Assembly (NCBI GenBank): GCA_030430495.1
Contig: JAUIKM010000017.1
Span: 72,121-116,044 of the forward strand
Source: a bacterium
GTDB lineage: Bacteria > Bacteroidota > Ignavibacteria > Kapaibacteriales > UBA7675
Reading direction: 5' to 3'
DNA length: 43,924 bases
The translations under genes were made by a program, and so were the position numbers. Of the stretch, positions 25,143 through 35,200 are shown piece after piece (position 1 is the first letter of the stretch; each line of letters begins with the position of its first letter). The notes under the pieces were generated by a model. It saw only the letters and a program-made list of their open reading frames with translations, was not told the origin of the DNA and searched no databases.

Positions 25143-27146
25143 TTAAAAAACCAGAGGATAACAGATTTGAATACACACCTGCAACAGGTTGTCGGCATCG
25201 GTCCTGTCCGGTCCGATATTCTGGATGTAGATCAGGCCGCATTCTCCATCCTTGAAGAACATTACAACGTCGTTCACGCTGAGGCCCGGCAGGGTCGGCA
25301 CACCGCCCGCACTTATATCCGCACACTCAGTTTGTGTGTCTCCGTCAACCAGATTTGGAGGCTGCGGCAAGGTTTCACATATGTCGGATGATGAGGGCAC
25401 GTTGTGGTTCCGCGCAATCAGTCTGAACTCAACATTGCGGCCGGCCGCAGCGCTGAGCGTAACCTGCCCCGGCCCGTCCGATATGCTCGCGGCGATAATG
25501 TCGAAAGTCTCCCGGTTGATCGGATCGTTGACATATTCAATGGTATTGTTCTCGTTGATCCGGATACTCTCAAAGTAGGAACCGGTGATTCCCAGTTCGT
25601 GAATGCACACGTAGAGAATCGACTGGCAGGTCGTGTCGACATCGCCGATCAGATTGAACGTCGTGTCGCAGCCGCCGCCGCTAAGTCGTACAATATCGCC
25701 GAACCTCGTCAGGCCGGGAACGCCGCCGCGTCCATCCGGCCAGACATCGCGGTCGCCGGCGGCAAAGACGATGTCAAAATCCGCGGAGTCGTTCGGCTGG
25801 ATGGTTTGTCGCTCGGGATTCACGTTAAACTGCCCGCGGTTAAACAGCATCTCACTGTTGATTTCAACCTCGCACTCTCCGGTATTGCGTATGCGCAGGA
25901 ACTTGGTTTGCACCGAATTGAGGCATATCTGGAATGTACTGTCGGTGTTGACAAAGGACGTATTGCGCGGAGCAACAACTGCCAGTTCACATTCCGGTTG
26001 CAGCGCAAAACCCGAATAAATAACCGTCAGCGGTTCACATTCCACTTCTTCTCCCGTGGCGCTGTTGCGGCGCGTCACGCTGAACACCGTTGTGTCGCTG
26101 AACGGCCCCGGCTGATTCGGGCTGAAGTTGATGATGACCGACGGAATGAAGTTCCCGCCGGCGACGATCTGCGGCGCGCTGAGCACCTGAATTACACTCT
26201 GATTGCTGAACGCCTTGATCTGGTTAAACTGCAGCACACATTCCTGATCGCTGTTGTGGCGCACATTGCCCAAATCAAATTCCACCTCGAGCTCATCTGT
26301 CACACAAATCGAGTCCGGAACCTGCCGTATCACGACGGCCGGCAAATCATCGGGGCATTCGCAGTCGACGCAGTTGTCGTACTCGACTCTGATAAAAATG
26401 TGGCACTCGCCCGACACCTGGCCGCCCGCGCCCGAGGCTCTTAACACAATGCTTCCCTCCGCCACGAGCGGGCCGTCGGCCACGTCGTAGCTGTACAGGA
26501 TGCAAAATGGCTGACGCGGCGCCACGCTGTTGAGGGGCGCTCTTGTGGCGGGGTCTACGATGCGGATACCCAGGCCCGGAGCGGCCAGCCCGCTTCGGTC
26601 CAGTGTCAAAGTGACGCCGGCGCCGCAATCCGTAAAGAGCGAATTGCCGCAGCGTTCAATGACGGCGGAGTTGACATCGTCGAGGCATTCCTCCAGCAGA
26701 ATGGTGTCCTGTTTAATGCCGCTGCACGGAAACCTGCGCGGCACGTCAATGCGCAGGGTAAAAGTTGTATCGCGGCAGGGCACAAAAACAGTATCGTTGT
26801 CTGGCTGGATGCCGCTGTTGTTGTTAAGCCTGTAAGACAGCTCATAAAAACTGGGACCGCTGACGGGAACCGGCAAGTCGCGCACGATGTGCTCGCCAAG
26901 TTCGTTCGTCGGACCGCCGGGGAAAGGAATAGCCGGAAGATTGGATTCGTTAATTGGCCTTGCCTGGAATTCCACACCGGGCAAAGGCGTGTTGTTCGAA
27001 TCGCGAATCTGGAACAGGACGTCCGTCGGCAGCGTCAGATGCAACGGCTCTTCGGCCTCCTGACACTGAACCATCAGCAAACAGGCCAGAATTACACCGC
27101 CGGCGAACAAGACCGGACGAACTGAGCGTGATTTGGAATGCATCAT
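25143..27146 (-). CDS. Large lipoprotein with ASH/Ig-like domains
   Basis: The protein has 667 residues. A hydrophobic N-terminus has two candidate lipobox cysteines (ILAC, Cys22; MVQC, Cys28), the former fitting the consensus better. Residues about 40-130 resemble a carboxypeptidase-regulatory-like beta domain (DVLFQIRDSNNTPLPGVEFQ). Later parts contain ASH/HYDIN-like domains, clearest near residues 405-460 (KFLRIRNTGECEVEIN....FNVNPERQTIQPNDSADFDIVF). At least 20 cysteines, many in C-x-C or CDCEC pairs (NCVDCECPDD), imply disulphides. Spacing to the next gene on the same strand is 57 bp. Likely an outer-membrane-anchored structural or adhesive protein; no enzyme motif. Confidence 0.7.
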   Translation of the reverse strand: MMHSKSRSVRPVLFAGGVILACLLMVQCQEAEEPLHLTLPTDVLFQIRDSNNTPLPGVEFQARPINESNLPAIPFPGGPTNELGEHIVRDLPVPVSGPSFYELSYRLNNNSGIQPDNDTVFVPCRDTTFTLRIDVPRRFPCSGIKQDTILLEECLDDVNSAVIERCGNSLFTDCGAGVTLTLDRSGLAAPGLGIRIVDPATRAPLNSVAPRQPFCILYSYDVADGPLVAEGSIVLRASGAGGQVSGECHIFIRVEYDNCVDCECPDDLPAVVIRQVPDSICVTDELEVEFDLGNVRHNSDQECVLQFNQIKAFSNQSVIQVLSAPQIVAGGNFIPSVIINFSPNQPGPFSDTTVFSVTRRNSATGEEVECEPLTVIYSGFALQPECELAVVAPRNTSFVNTDSTFQICLNSVQTKFLRIRNTGECEVEINSEMLFNRGQFNVNPERQTIQPNDSADFDIVFAAGDRDVWPDGRGGVPGLTRFGDIVRLSGGGCDTTFNLIGDVDTTCQSILYVCIHELGITGSYFESIRINENNTIEYVNDPINRETFDIIAASISDGPGQVTLSAAAGRNVEFRLIARNHNVPSSSDICETLPQPPNLVDGDTQTECADISAGGVPTLPGLSVNDVVMFFKDGECGLIYIQNIGPDRTDADNLLQVCIQICYPLVF

Positions 27147-27194
27147 TGTATATTGCTCTAGTGATGAAATGTTAATGAACCTGTTCGGCCGGAT

Positions 27195-28289
27195 CTACCA
27201 GTCCAGATGCCAGCCAAGCCGCAACAAAGCCGCATTGACATTGTTTGTGTTAACAATGAACTCATTATCGCAGTTTTCACATGGCGTGCGCAGGTTGATG
27301 CGGCTGCGGCGATACGAGAGATTCACGGTGAACCAATCAAAAATGAATCCTATTCCGCCGCCGGCAAACCACTCATTGTAGTCTTCGGGATTGATTGCGG
27401 GCCTGTCGCCGCAGCCTTCAAAATTGCCGTCAAATATCAGCCCGCCTTCGGCGAAGAGGAAAATCTCCGGACTTGCCCCCGCCATCGTTGAGTCGTGCAA
27501 CATGTGCACGGTTGAATCCAGACGGCGATACGAATTGCTGTAGCGCCATCCCTCACCCGGTCGCGCCAACGGCGTCAGGTCGTCGACGCCTTCAAACTGG
27601 CAGGGCCCCGGCTCAAAGCGAACCTGTTGCCGGGCTTCTTCCGAGGTGAACCGCCAGCGCAGGTGTCCCATCGCTTCATAGCGATCGCGCCCGCCTTCCA
27701 GCATGATTCCCCCGCCGGCGGCAAACGCCAGGTTGGAAGTGAAATAGCGCCCAAGCAGCGCCTCGGCGCTGAAGTACATATTGTCGAAGCCGATCGCCTG
27801 CTGCGACTCATCCGCGCCGCCATACCCGAGTCCGCCCAGCAGTTCAAAAAAGTGCTGTGGTATATCCAACTCCGCAGTCCGCTGAAATTCCATCGCCGGG
27901 TAAATAGTCATGAGAATGGGCGGCCCCATTCCGATCCTGCCGATGCGCATCTGCAGGCTGTCCCTTATTTCAACAACCGTGTCGCGAATCTGACTGTCGT
28001 TAACAAAACTGAAACGCAGAAACTGCGGATCACCCGGCCGCCGTTCGTCGGCGGACAAACGCACGATCGAGATGCAATTGCGGAAGTAGCGTCCGTCCAC
28101 AAGTTTGACGTCAAAATACTTTTCATCCAGTCCAAAGATTTCACTCCAGTCGCATCGCGTCGCGCCGCCGTAATTCGGGCTTTCTTCCTCGCCTACAGGC
28201 TCGGGCGTCTGTGCGGACAGCGTGGAACACGAGATTATCATGAGAACTGCCAACAGACAATTCCTGGAAATCAAAGCAGAAAACGCCAT
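27195..28289 (-). CDS. Outer-membrane beta-barrel protein, first gene of envelope operon
   Basis: The protein has 364 residues. Signal peptide MAFSALISRNCLLAVLMIISCSTLSAQ. The mature protein begins with a soluble region containing LRFSFVNDSQIRDTVVEIRDSL and IGMGPPILMTIYPAMEFQRTAELDIPQHFFELLGGLGYG, then alternating strands (LAFAAGGGIMLEGGRDRYEAMGHLRWRF; EIFLFAEGGLIFDGNF; WFAGGGIGFIFDWFTVNLSYRRSRINL) and ends LLRLGWHLDW with the aromatic C-terminus typical for BAM-dependent barrels. It precedes the ASH lipoprotein by 48 bp. Function unknown; together the three genes look like a barrel, lipoprotein and peptidoglycan-binding subunit. Confidence 0.7.
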   Translation of the reverse strand: MAFSALISRNCLLAVLMIISCSTLSAQTPEPVGEEESPNYGGATRCDWSEIFGLDEKYFDVKLVDGRYFRNCISIVRLSADERRPGDPQFLRFSFVNDSQIRDTVVEIRDSLQMRIGRIGMGPPILMTIYPAMEFQRTAELDIPQHFFELLGGLGYGGADESQQAIGFDNMYFSAEALLGRYFTSNLAFAAGGGIMLEGGRDRYEAMGHLRWRFTSEEARQQVRFEPGPCQFEGVDDLTPLARPGEGWRYSNSYRRLDSTVHMLHDSTMAGASPEIFLFAEGGLIFDGNFEGCGDRPAINPEDYNEWFAGGGIGFIFDWFTVNLSYRRSRINLRTPCENCDNEFIVNTNNVNAALLRLGWHLDW

Positions 28290-28389
28290 AGCGCTATATC
28301 CGGGTTCAGGTGCACAAGTTTTGGCGGTTATTGCGGATTGTACCGCTCAGAATTCGGCAAGCCGGTTTAACAGCATCAGATATTCAATG

Positions 28390-28417
28390 TTGCCATACTT
28401 GCCAACTGCAATATAAT
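28390..28417 (+). promoter_or_regulatory. Promoter of the PLD-helicase/methyltransferase operon
   Basis: TTGCCA (28390-28395), 16-bp spacer, TATAAT (28412-28417, perfect consensus), in an AT-rich stretch unlike the surroundings. The leader is about 185 bases and has a 10-bp palindrome AATACGTATT (28448-28457) about 25-30 bp after the predicted start, a possible operator. The intergenic region 28290-28610 holds nothing else I can support. Confidence 0.55.
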
Positions 28418-28610
28418 TCATGATGCAATACAATGCATTACGTAGGCAATACGTATTTTCCCATGATTTGCCCTCTTCCGTCACTTGCCGAAATTCATTC
28501 TGCGGCCACTTTCGTGTATATTGCGCCTGCGCGTTTCCGGCCGCACGCGTATTCAGCCGAACTCCGTGGCCGCGCTCTGATGTATTGTTCCGCTCCGGTT
28601 GCGCCTGCCC

Positions 28611-31600
28611 ATGCCCCGCATTTTCGACAATATCAAACTCGACCTCGGCGACGCCTTGCGCGCGTCGTTTGCACAAGCCTACAGCGCCGATATCTGCGTG
28701 GGTTATTTCAATTTGAGAGGCTGGGATGTTCTGTCAGATCTGGTCGATCGCTTCGTCGGTGGAGAAAGCCTGCAATGTCGTTTGTTGGTGGGGCGCAACA
28801 TCACGCCGGCCGACGAAGTGCGCTGGGAATACGAAGCGGCTTCGGAACCCGCCGTGGACCGGCGCACCACCATTCTCGAGCGCAATGCGCTGCTCGAAAG
28901 TTACCACCAACAGTTGATCGTCGGCGGCCAGAGCGAACAACAACTGCGCTCCCTGCGCCTCCTGCGCAGGCACATGCGCGAAGGCAAGGTCAGGATTAAA
29001 ATGCACGCCCGCGGCGCGCTGCACGCCAAACTGTACATCCTGCACCGGCACGATCCGGACAACCCGCGCACGGCCTTTCTGGGCAGCTCGAACCTGACGT
29101 TGAGCGGCTTGCGCGGCAGCGGCGAACTCAATATCGATGTGCTGGATCACGATGCCACGGAGACCCTGCACCAGTGGTTTGAAGACCGCTGGAACGACCA
29201 GTTCTGCATTGATATTACTGAAGAACTTATCGGGCTCATCGACCGCAGCTGGGCCACCGCCGACACGATCCCGCCCTATCACATTTACCTGAAAATGGTG
29301 CATCACATCTCGCGTCAGGCGCGCGAAGGCATCAACTCCTTTTCCATCCCGCAGGTTTTTCGCGAGGTGTTGCTTGAATTCCAGCAGAAAGCCGTGCAAA
29401 TCGCCGCTCAGTATCTGCACGAACGCCGCGGCGTGCTGATAGGCGACGTCGTCGGCCTCGGCAAAACGCTCATGGCCTCCGCGCTCGTTAAAATCATGCG
29501 CGACGACTGCAACTTCCGCGCCCTGATTATTTGCCCGCCCAACCTGACCGACATGTGGCGCGAGTACGAGTCACGCTACGACCTCGGCGCTAGGGTCATG
29601 TCGATTTCCCGCGTCCAGAACGAATTGCACGAACTCCCCGGTTTGTATCAGGTAGTTCTCATCGACGAAAGTCACAATTTGCGCAATCGCGACGGCAAAC
29701 GTTATGCTGCTATCCGCGACTTTATAAACCAGAACGACAGCCGCTGCATCCTGATTTCCGCCACTCCCTACAACAAAACCTACCGCGATCTTTCGAATCA
29801 ACTGCGATTGTTCGTCGACGAAAAAGCCGATCTGGGAATCCGCCCGGAGGAATTCCTGCGTGAGTATGATGGCGGCGGCGAGAGGTTCGCCCTGGAAAAT
29901 CAAAAAGATCCGCGCACGCTCGAAGCCTTTGAACACAGCGAACACTCGGCCGACTGGCGACAATTGATCAGCCTCTTTATGGTTCGCCGTACGCGCAGTT
30001 TTATCAAAAAAAACTACGCCAAACGCGACCCGAACGGCGACTTCTTCCTTGAATTCAGCAATGGAGGACGGGCGCGCTTTCCCAATCGCCGGGCGCTGCG
30101 CGTGAACTTCAACAGCAATGCCGACGACCCCGACGACAGGTATGCCCGACTCTACAGCGAATCCGTCGTGGACGTCATTACCGACCTGCATCTGCCGCGC
30201 TACGGACTCGGCAACTACGTCGATGACGACGGTGCTTTGTTAAACAGGGAAGAACAGACAATAGTTAAAGACCTGACGACAGGCGGACGGCGACTGATAG
30301 GATTCAGCCGCACCAACCTTTTTAAACGCCTTGAAAGCTCCGGAACAGCCTTCCTGCTTTCCATCGAGCGGCACGTCGCACGCAATCGCGTCTTTCTCCA
30401 CGCCCTGGAAAATGATCTGCCCCTGCCTGTCGGCCCGCAGGACGCGTCCATGCTTTACGACACACGCATCGAAGATGCGGACCCGAATGCCGAAGACTAC
30501 AGCCCGGACGCCACGGTTCTGTACGATGAAGAGATTTCGGAGACGGGAGACCTTAAACAAACACCGGACAATCAAGACACAGGCGATTCGACGCGGCAAC
30601 ACAGGAACAAGGACAGAGACAAGTCTGAGCAACAGGACGATCCGCGGTCGAGAGCCGCGCGTACCTACGAATTTTACCGCTCCGTCATCGCGCACAAGTT
30701 TCGCTGGTTGCGCGCCGACGTGTTTACCCCCGAACTGGCGCTGCACCTGCGCAGAGACTGCGAAGCGCTTGAAGAGATCCTGATGGCGCACTCGCCCTGG
30801 CAGGCGCGGCACGACAATAAATTGCACGCCCTGCGCAGCCTTCTGCTGGAGCGGCATGCCGATCAAAAAGTCCTCGTGTTTTCGCAGTTCGCCGATACGA
30901 TCGAATACCTGGAACAGGAGCTGCGCAGCGATCTCCCGGAAGACGAAATGCAGGCCGTTAGCGGACGCAAAGGCGATCCCGGTTCACTGGCGCGGCGCTT
31001 CAGCCCGAAGTCCAACAGCACCAAACACAAGAACAAACAAAACAGCGACGAGAACGACAGTCAACAGCCGGTCAACAACGACGATCAAAACAGTGAAAAA
31101 CCGAGCGAACTGCGCGTTCTGCTCGCCACCGATATGTTAAGCGAAGGACAAAACCTGCAGGATGCGCACATCGTCGTTAACTACGACCTGCCATGGGCCA
31201 TCATCAGGTTGATCCAGCGCGCCGGACGCGTGGACCGCATCGGCCAGGAAGCGTCCAATATCCTCTGTTATACCTTCTGGCCGGCGGACGGAATCGAAAA
31301 AATTATCAGCTTGCGCAGCCGACTGAGCGCACGTCTCGATCAGAATGCGCAGGTGGTCGGCGCGGACGAACTCTTTTTCGACGATCAGAAACACGCACAG
31401 CCGCTGCACGACCTGTACAATGAGTCCACCGGCATTCTGGACGAAGAGGACGACGATGACAATGACCTTGTTTCCCAGGCCCTGGGCGTCTGGGATGCCG
31501 CCGTCAAAGACAATCCAAAACTTAAACAGACCATTGAGCGTCTGCCGGACAAAGTCTTTTCGGCCAAAGCCGTCCAGCCGCAGGATCCTCCCGCCGGACT

Positions 31601-32132
31601 GCTGGCTTATATCCAGATCGGCTCTTCCAGCTACGGTCTCGTTCGCCTGGACGCCGGCGGCAATATTATCACCGAAGCTTATGCCGACGTGCTGCGCGCC
31701 GCCGAATGCCTACCCGACGAACCCGCGGTGGAACGCGCCGTTAACCACTTCGACCTCGTCTCAATCGCCGAAAATTTATTGACAAACAAACAGGGTTTTC
31801 GCGAAGGACAGCTCGGGCCGCCGCGCGCCATCAGACGGCGCATCTACGAAAAAGTTAAATACATGATCGACGGCCGACAGGCAAACGACGCCGTTCGGAC
31901 CGACGACCGCCGCAGCGCCCTCGAAGCAGTGTTGCAGGCGCTCTACCGCGCCCCGCTGCGCGAACAGGCCCGCCAGAGCATCGCCCGGCAGCTGCGCGCT
32001 AAAATCGACGAAACGACGCTGGCGGACATGTTAATCGAGTTGCACGATAACGGCCGCCTGGTGCGCGACGCCGCTCCGCGACGGCAGATAGCGGGCCGCA
32101 TCATTTGTTCACTGGGGTTGAACAATGTTTGA
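28611..32132 (+). CDS. PLD-nuclease / SNF2-family helicase (defence type)
   Basis: The protein has 1173 residues. The N-terminal domain is a phospholipase D-type nuclease: H138-x-K140 (LHAKLYIL) then G158-S-S-N161 (GSSNLTLSG), a half-HKD that would dimerise to form one active site. The SF2/SNF2 motor follows: Walker A GDVVGLGKT (278-286), DESH (352-355), SATP (383-386), TDMLSEGQNLQDA, and QRAGRVDRIGQ (869-879). Two hydrophilic, low-complexity inserts (about residues 610-685 and 798-832) interrupt the motor. The C-terminal ~250 residues have no motif I recognise. This kind of helicase travels with large adenine methyltransferases in restriction-like systems; its closest named relative by content is DrmD (with DrmC's PLD domain fused). 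The ATG at 28611 is preferred over the TTG at 28599. Confidence 0.88.
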   Translation: MPRIFDNIKLDLGDALRASFAQAYSADICVGYFNLRGWDVLSDLVDRFVGGESLQCRLLVGRNITPADEVRWEYEAASEPAVDRRTTILERNALLESYHQQLIVGGQSEQQLRSLRLLRRHMREGKVRIKMHARGALHAKLYILHRHDPDNPRTAFLGSSNLTLSGLRGSGELNIDVLDHDATETLHQWFEDRWNDQFCIDITEELIGLIDRSWATADTIPPYHIYLKMVHHISRQAREGINSFSIPQVFREVLLEFQQKAVQIAAQYLHERRGVLIGDVVGLGKTLMASALVKIMRDDCNFRALIICPPNLTDMWREYESRYDLGARVMSISRVQNELHELPGLYQVVLIDESHNLRNRDGKRYAAIRDFINQNDSRCILISATPYNKTYRDLSNQLRLFVDEKADLGIRPEEFLREYDGGGERFALENQKDPRTLEAFEHSEHSADWRQLISLFMVRRTRSFIKKNYAKRDPNGDFFLEFSNGGRARFPNRRALRVNFNSNADDPDDRYARLYSESVVDVITDLHLPRYGLGNYVDDDGALLNREEQTIVKDLTTGGRRLIGFSRTNLFKRLESSGTAFLLSIERHVARNRVFLHALENDLPLPVGPQDASMLYDTRIEDADPNAEDYSPDATVLYDEEISETGDLKQTPDNQDTGDSTRQHRNKDRDKSEQQDDPRSRAARTYEFYRSVIAHKFRWLRADVFTPELALHLRRDCEALEEILMAHSPWQARHDNKLHALRSLLLERHADQKVLVFSQFADTIEYLEQELRSDLPEDEMQAVSGRKGDPGSLARRFSPKSNSTKHKNKQNSDENDSQQPVNNDDQNSEKPSELRVLLATDMLSEGQNLQDAHIVVNYDLPWAIIRLIQRAGRVDRIGQEASNILCYTFWPADGIEKIISLRSRLSARLDQNAQVVGADELFFDDQKHAQPLHDLYNESTGILDEEDDDDNDLVSQALGVWDAAVKDNPKLKQTIERLPDKVFSAKAVQPQDPPAGLLAYIQIGSSSYGLVRLDAGGNIITEAYADVLRAAECLPDEPAVERAVNHFDLVSIAENLLTNKQGFREGQLGPPRAIRRRIYEKVKYMIDGRQANDAVRTDDRRSALEAVLQALYRAPLREQARQSIARQLRAKIDETTLADMLIELHDNGRLVRDAAPRRQIAGRIICSLGLNNV

Positions 32133-32238
32133 CCGCGCATTGATCCGCCGCCTGCGCAACAACTGCCTCCCCGGCATTCTGGATGCCGGTTCCACGTGTT
32201 ATCCGCGATCATACTATACCGGAATGTGCCATGAGTGA
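32125..32238 (+). CDS. Possible 37-codon bridging ORF (remnant?)
   Basis: An ATG at 32125 overlaps the end of the helicase gene by 8 bp and the frame stops at 32238, overlapping the start of the methyltransferase gene by 8 bp. The peptide begins MFDRALIRRLRNNCLPG. The opening MFD..LI..LRN..P resembles, from memory, the N-terminus of short CHC2 (primase-type) zinc-finger proteins found beside mobile ATPases, but the zinc finger itself is absent, so this may be a decayed remnant, a coupling ORF, or chance. Confidence 0.25.
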   Translation: MFDRALIRRLRNNCLPGILDAGSTCYPRSYYTGMCHE

Positions 32239-35200
32239 TGTGTTTGACTTTCAGGGCGCGGGCAAAGCGCTACAGAGTTTTCAGCTCGACAAACTCTTCA
32301 TCGAGTATCTGGGTTGGGAAAACCCGCACGATTCTCAACAGAAAGAGTACCAGTGCGGCGAGAGCGGCGAGAGCGGCAACACATACCTTTACCGCGAAAT
32401 CGCCGCACTCGGTGAAATTCCCGCCTTTGAAATTCGCAGTGCAAACGGCAATCTTCCGCAGTCGGACAGCGACATACGCGAGGTGTACAAACACATCAAC
32501 TTCTCCAAGATCGAACTCCTGTTGATATTCACCAATGACGAGTCGCGCCACACGCGCGGCTCCATCTGGCTGTGGGTTAAACACTCGGAAGGAAACGGAG
32601 AGGTCTTCCGACGTCACAGTTTCTACAGCTACCAGAGCGGTCACGAACTGCTGAACAAACTTTCCAGGCTGTTTGTGTCGTATAAGGAACTCGACGCCTG
32701 GGACAGACCCGAGTCCAGCAAATCCGCCTTTGTGCATCGACTCAGGAAACTGAGCGACGCGTTCGACGTCGAAAAAGTCACGCGCGAGTTCTACGACAAA
32801 TTCAAGATGATCCACGATGCATTTGTCGACAACATCGAAGGCATCGACAATGAACACGACCGGCGCTGGTACGCTTCGGTCCTGCTCAACCGCATCATGT
32901 TCATCTACTTTCTGCAGCGCCGCCATTTTATGGGCAATGACGAACCCGACTATCTGCGGCAGCGCTTTGTACAACATTCGCGCAACAAGGATAAACAACA
33001 GTCATTCTATAAAACATTTCTGCGTCCCCTGTTTTTCATCGGACTGGCGCTTAAACAGGGCTACAAACAGCTCGACGGCGCGGTCTTTGGACAGGTCCCC
33101 TATCTCAACGGCGGCCTGTTCCTGCAACACGAAATCGAGGAACGCTACGGCGACAAGATCAACGTGGCCGACAGCCTCTTCGAAGAGTTGTTTAAAATTC
33201 TGGACACCTACGAGTGGACGCTGAACGATGACGCGGGCTCCGACGGCCGCACCATCAGCCCGGCCATCCTGGGTTACATCTTTGAAAAATACATCAACCA
33301 GAAACAGTTCGGCGCATACTACACGCGGCCGGAAATAACCACCTATTTATGTGAACAGTGCATCCACGCCGCCGTGATGGACAAGCTGCGCGCACTCGAC
33401 CTCAAGGATTGCGACGGGGAGCGCATCAATCTCGATCAACTGAGCATCAAATCCACACTGCCTGAGACGCTCATGCACATGAACGTCGAGACGGCCCTGC
33501 TGCTGGACAAAAAGGTCCTGCCGAATCTATCCGTGCTCGATCCGGCCTGCGGCTCCGGCGCTTTCCTCATTGCCGCAATGAAAACGCTGGAAGGCGTTTA
33601 CCGCGCCGCCTGGCGAACCATCTATGCCGCGGGAAGCGGTAAAAGCAATGATCCGCTGGCACACAAAGCCGTCAACTTCCTGAAAGATTTACTCATCGAG
33701 TTAAAAGTGAAAGGCAGCCTGCCGGAAGATGCGGTGGTTGAAAACATCAACAGCGACTACCTGATAAAAAAACGCATCATCATCGACAATCTCTACGGCG
33801 TCGACATCATGGACGAAGCCATTGAGATCGCGCGCCTGCGTTTGTTTCTCGATCTGATTGCCGTGGCCGCTCCCGGCACTGCGATCGAAGCCCTGCCGAA
33901 CGTCGACTTTAACATTCTTGCCGGCAACTCACTGATTGGCCTGTTAAACATACAGCCCGAAAAAATTCAGGAAAGGAACAGCTCCGGAAATGCGGAACTG
34001 GCCAACCTGGAGGAACCACTGCGAGAGTACCACCGCCTGCGCGATCAGTACAAACAATCGCTGGAAGATGAGTTTCCGCTGGTCGAATTGCGCAACAAAG
34101 CCCACGAATATCGCCGCACCGCCATGGAACTGCTCAACGGCGGCATGCTGCGGGAATTCGCCGACCTCAAAATTTCCTACGAACGGGAACAGTGGGACAC
34201 ACACAAAAACAAAGCCGGCAAACGACTTAAACGCCCGGTCAATGTGGCCGATCTGGACAACCTGCGCCCGCTGCACTGGGGCATCGACTTCCAGAAAATC
34301 ATGGAGTGCTCGCAGCCGGAAAGCGACAACTCCGACTTAAGACAATTGCCCACAGTCGAGGAGCGCGAGAAGATTCGCGCCGAAAGAAAACAGCGGCGTC
34401 TGGCGGCCTGCCGCAAGGAAGAGGGTTTTGACGTCATTCTGGCCAACCCGCCCTGGGAGGCGTTTAAACCGCAGGACAAGGAGTTTTTTGCCGCGCACTC
34501 CGAACTCGTTAAACAGGGTAAAAAAACCATGCGCATCGAGGATTTCCTCAAGCGCAAAAAAGACCTGTTAAAAGACGACGCCATCCGCACCGCCTACGAA
34601 GACTACATGAGCCAGTTCCCGTTCATGAGCAAGTACTTCCGCAGCGCGCACGACTATCAACACCAGAGCGTTGAAGTCAACGGCCGCAAAACCGGCAGCG
34701 ATATCAACCTCTACAAACTTTTTGTCGAACGCTGTTACAATCTGCTGCGCGAAGACGGCCACGCCGGTCTCGTGCTGCCCGGCGGCATTTACTCCGACCT
34801 GGGAGCTACCGGGCTGCGCCGCCTGCTGCTGCATCGGACGCGCATTAAGGGACTGTTTGGATTTGAGAACCGCAAGGGCATATTCGAAGGTGTGCACCGC
34901 AGCTTCAAGTTCATCGTGTTAACACTGCAAAAAGGCGGAGAGACCAAAGACTTTCCGGCGGCTTTCATGCGGCATGATGTGAAGGAGTTGGAGGCTAGCG
35001 ATTCCAGCTCATTTCCGAAGCTATCGCCTCAATTTGTTGAAATGTTCTCTCGTGGCACTTACTCATTTCCTGAAATAGACACTAATTCAGCTCCACCCAT
35101 TTTAATAAAAATGCACGATCACCCGAGGCTGGATAATGAGAAGGTTGTTAACAACCGCTTCGTTCTAACCTCTGAAATTCACATGACGAATGATAGCACA

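Noticed and set aside
25404-26444. 346-codon open frame antisense to the ASH lipoprotein gene
   Set aside because: The opposite strand has signal, domains and operon context; this frame has none.
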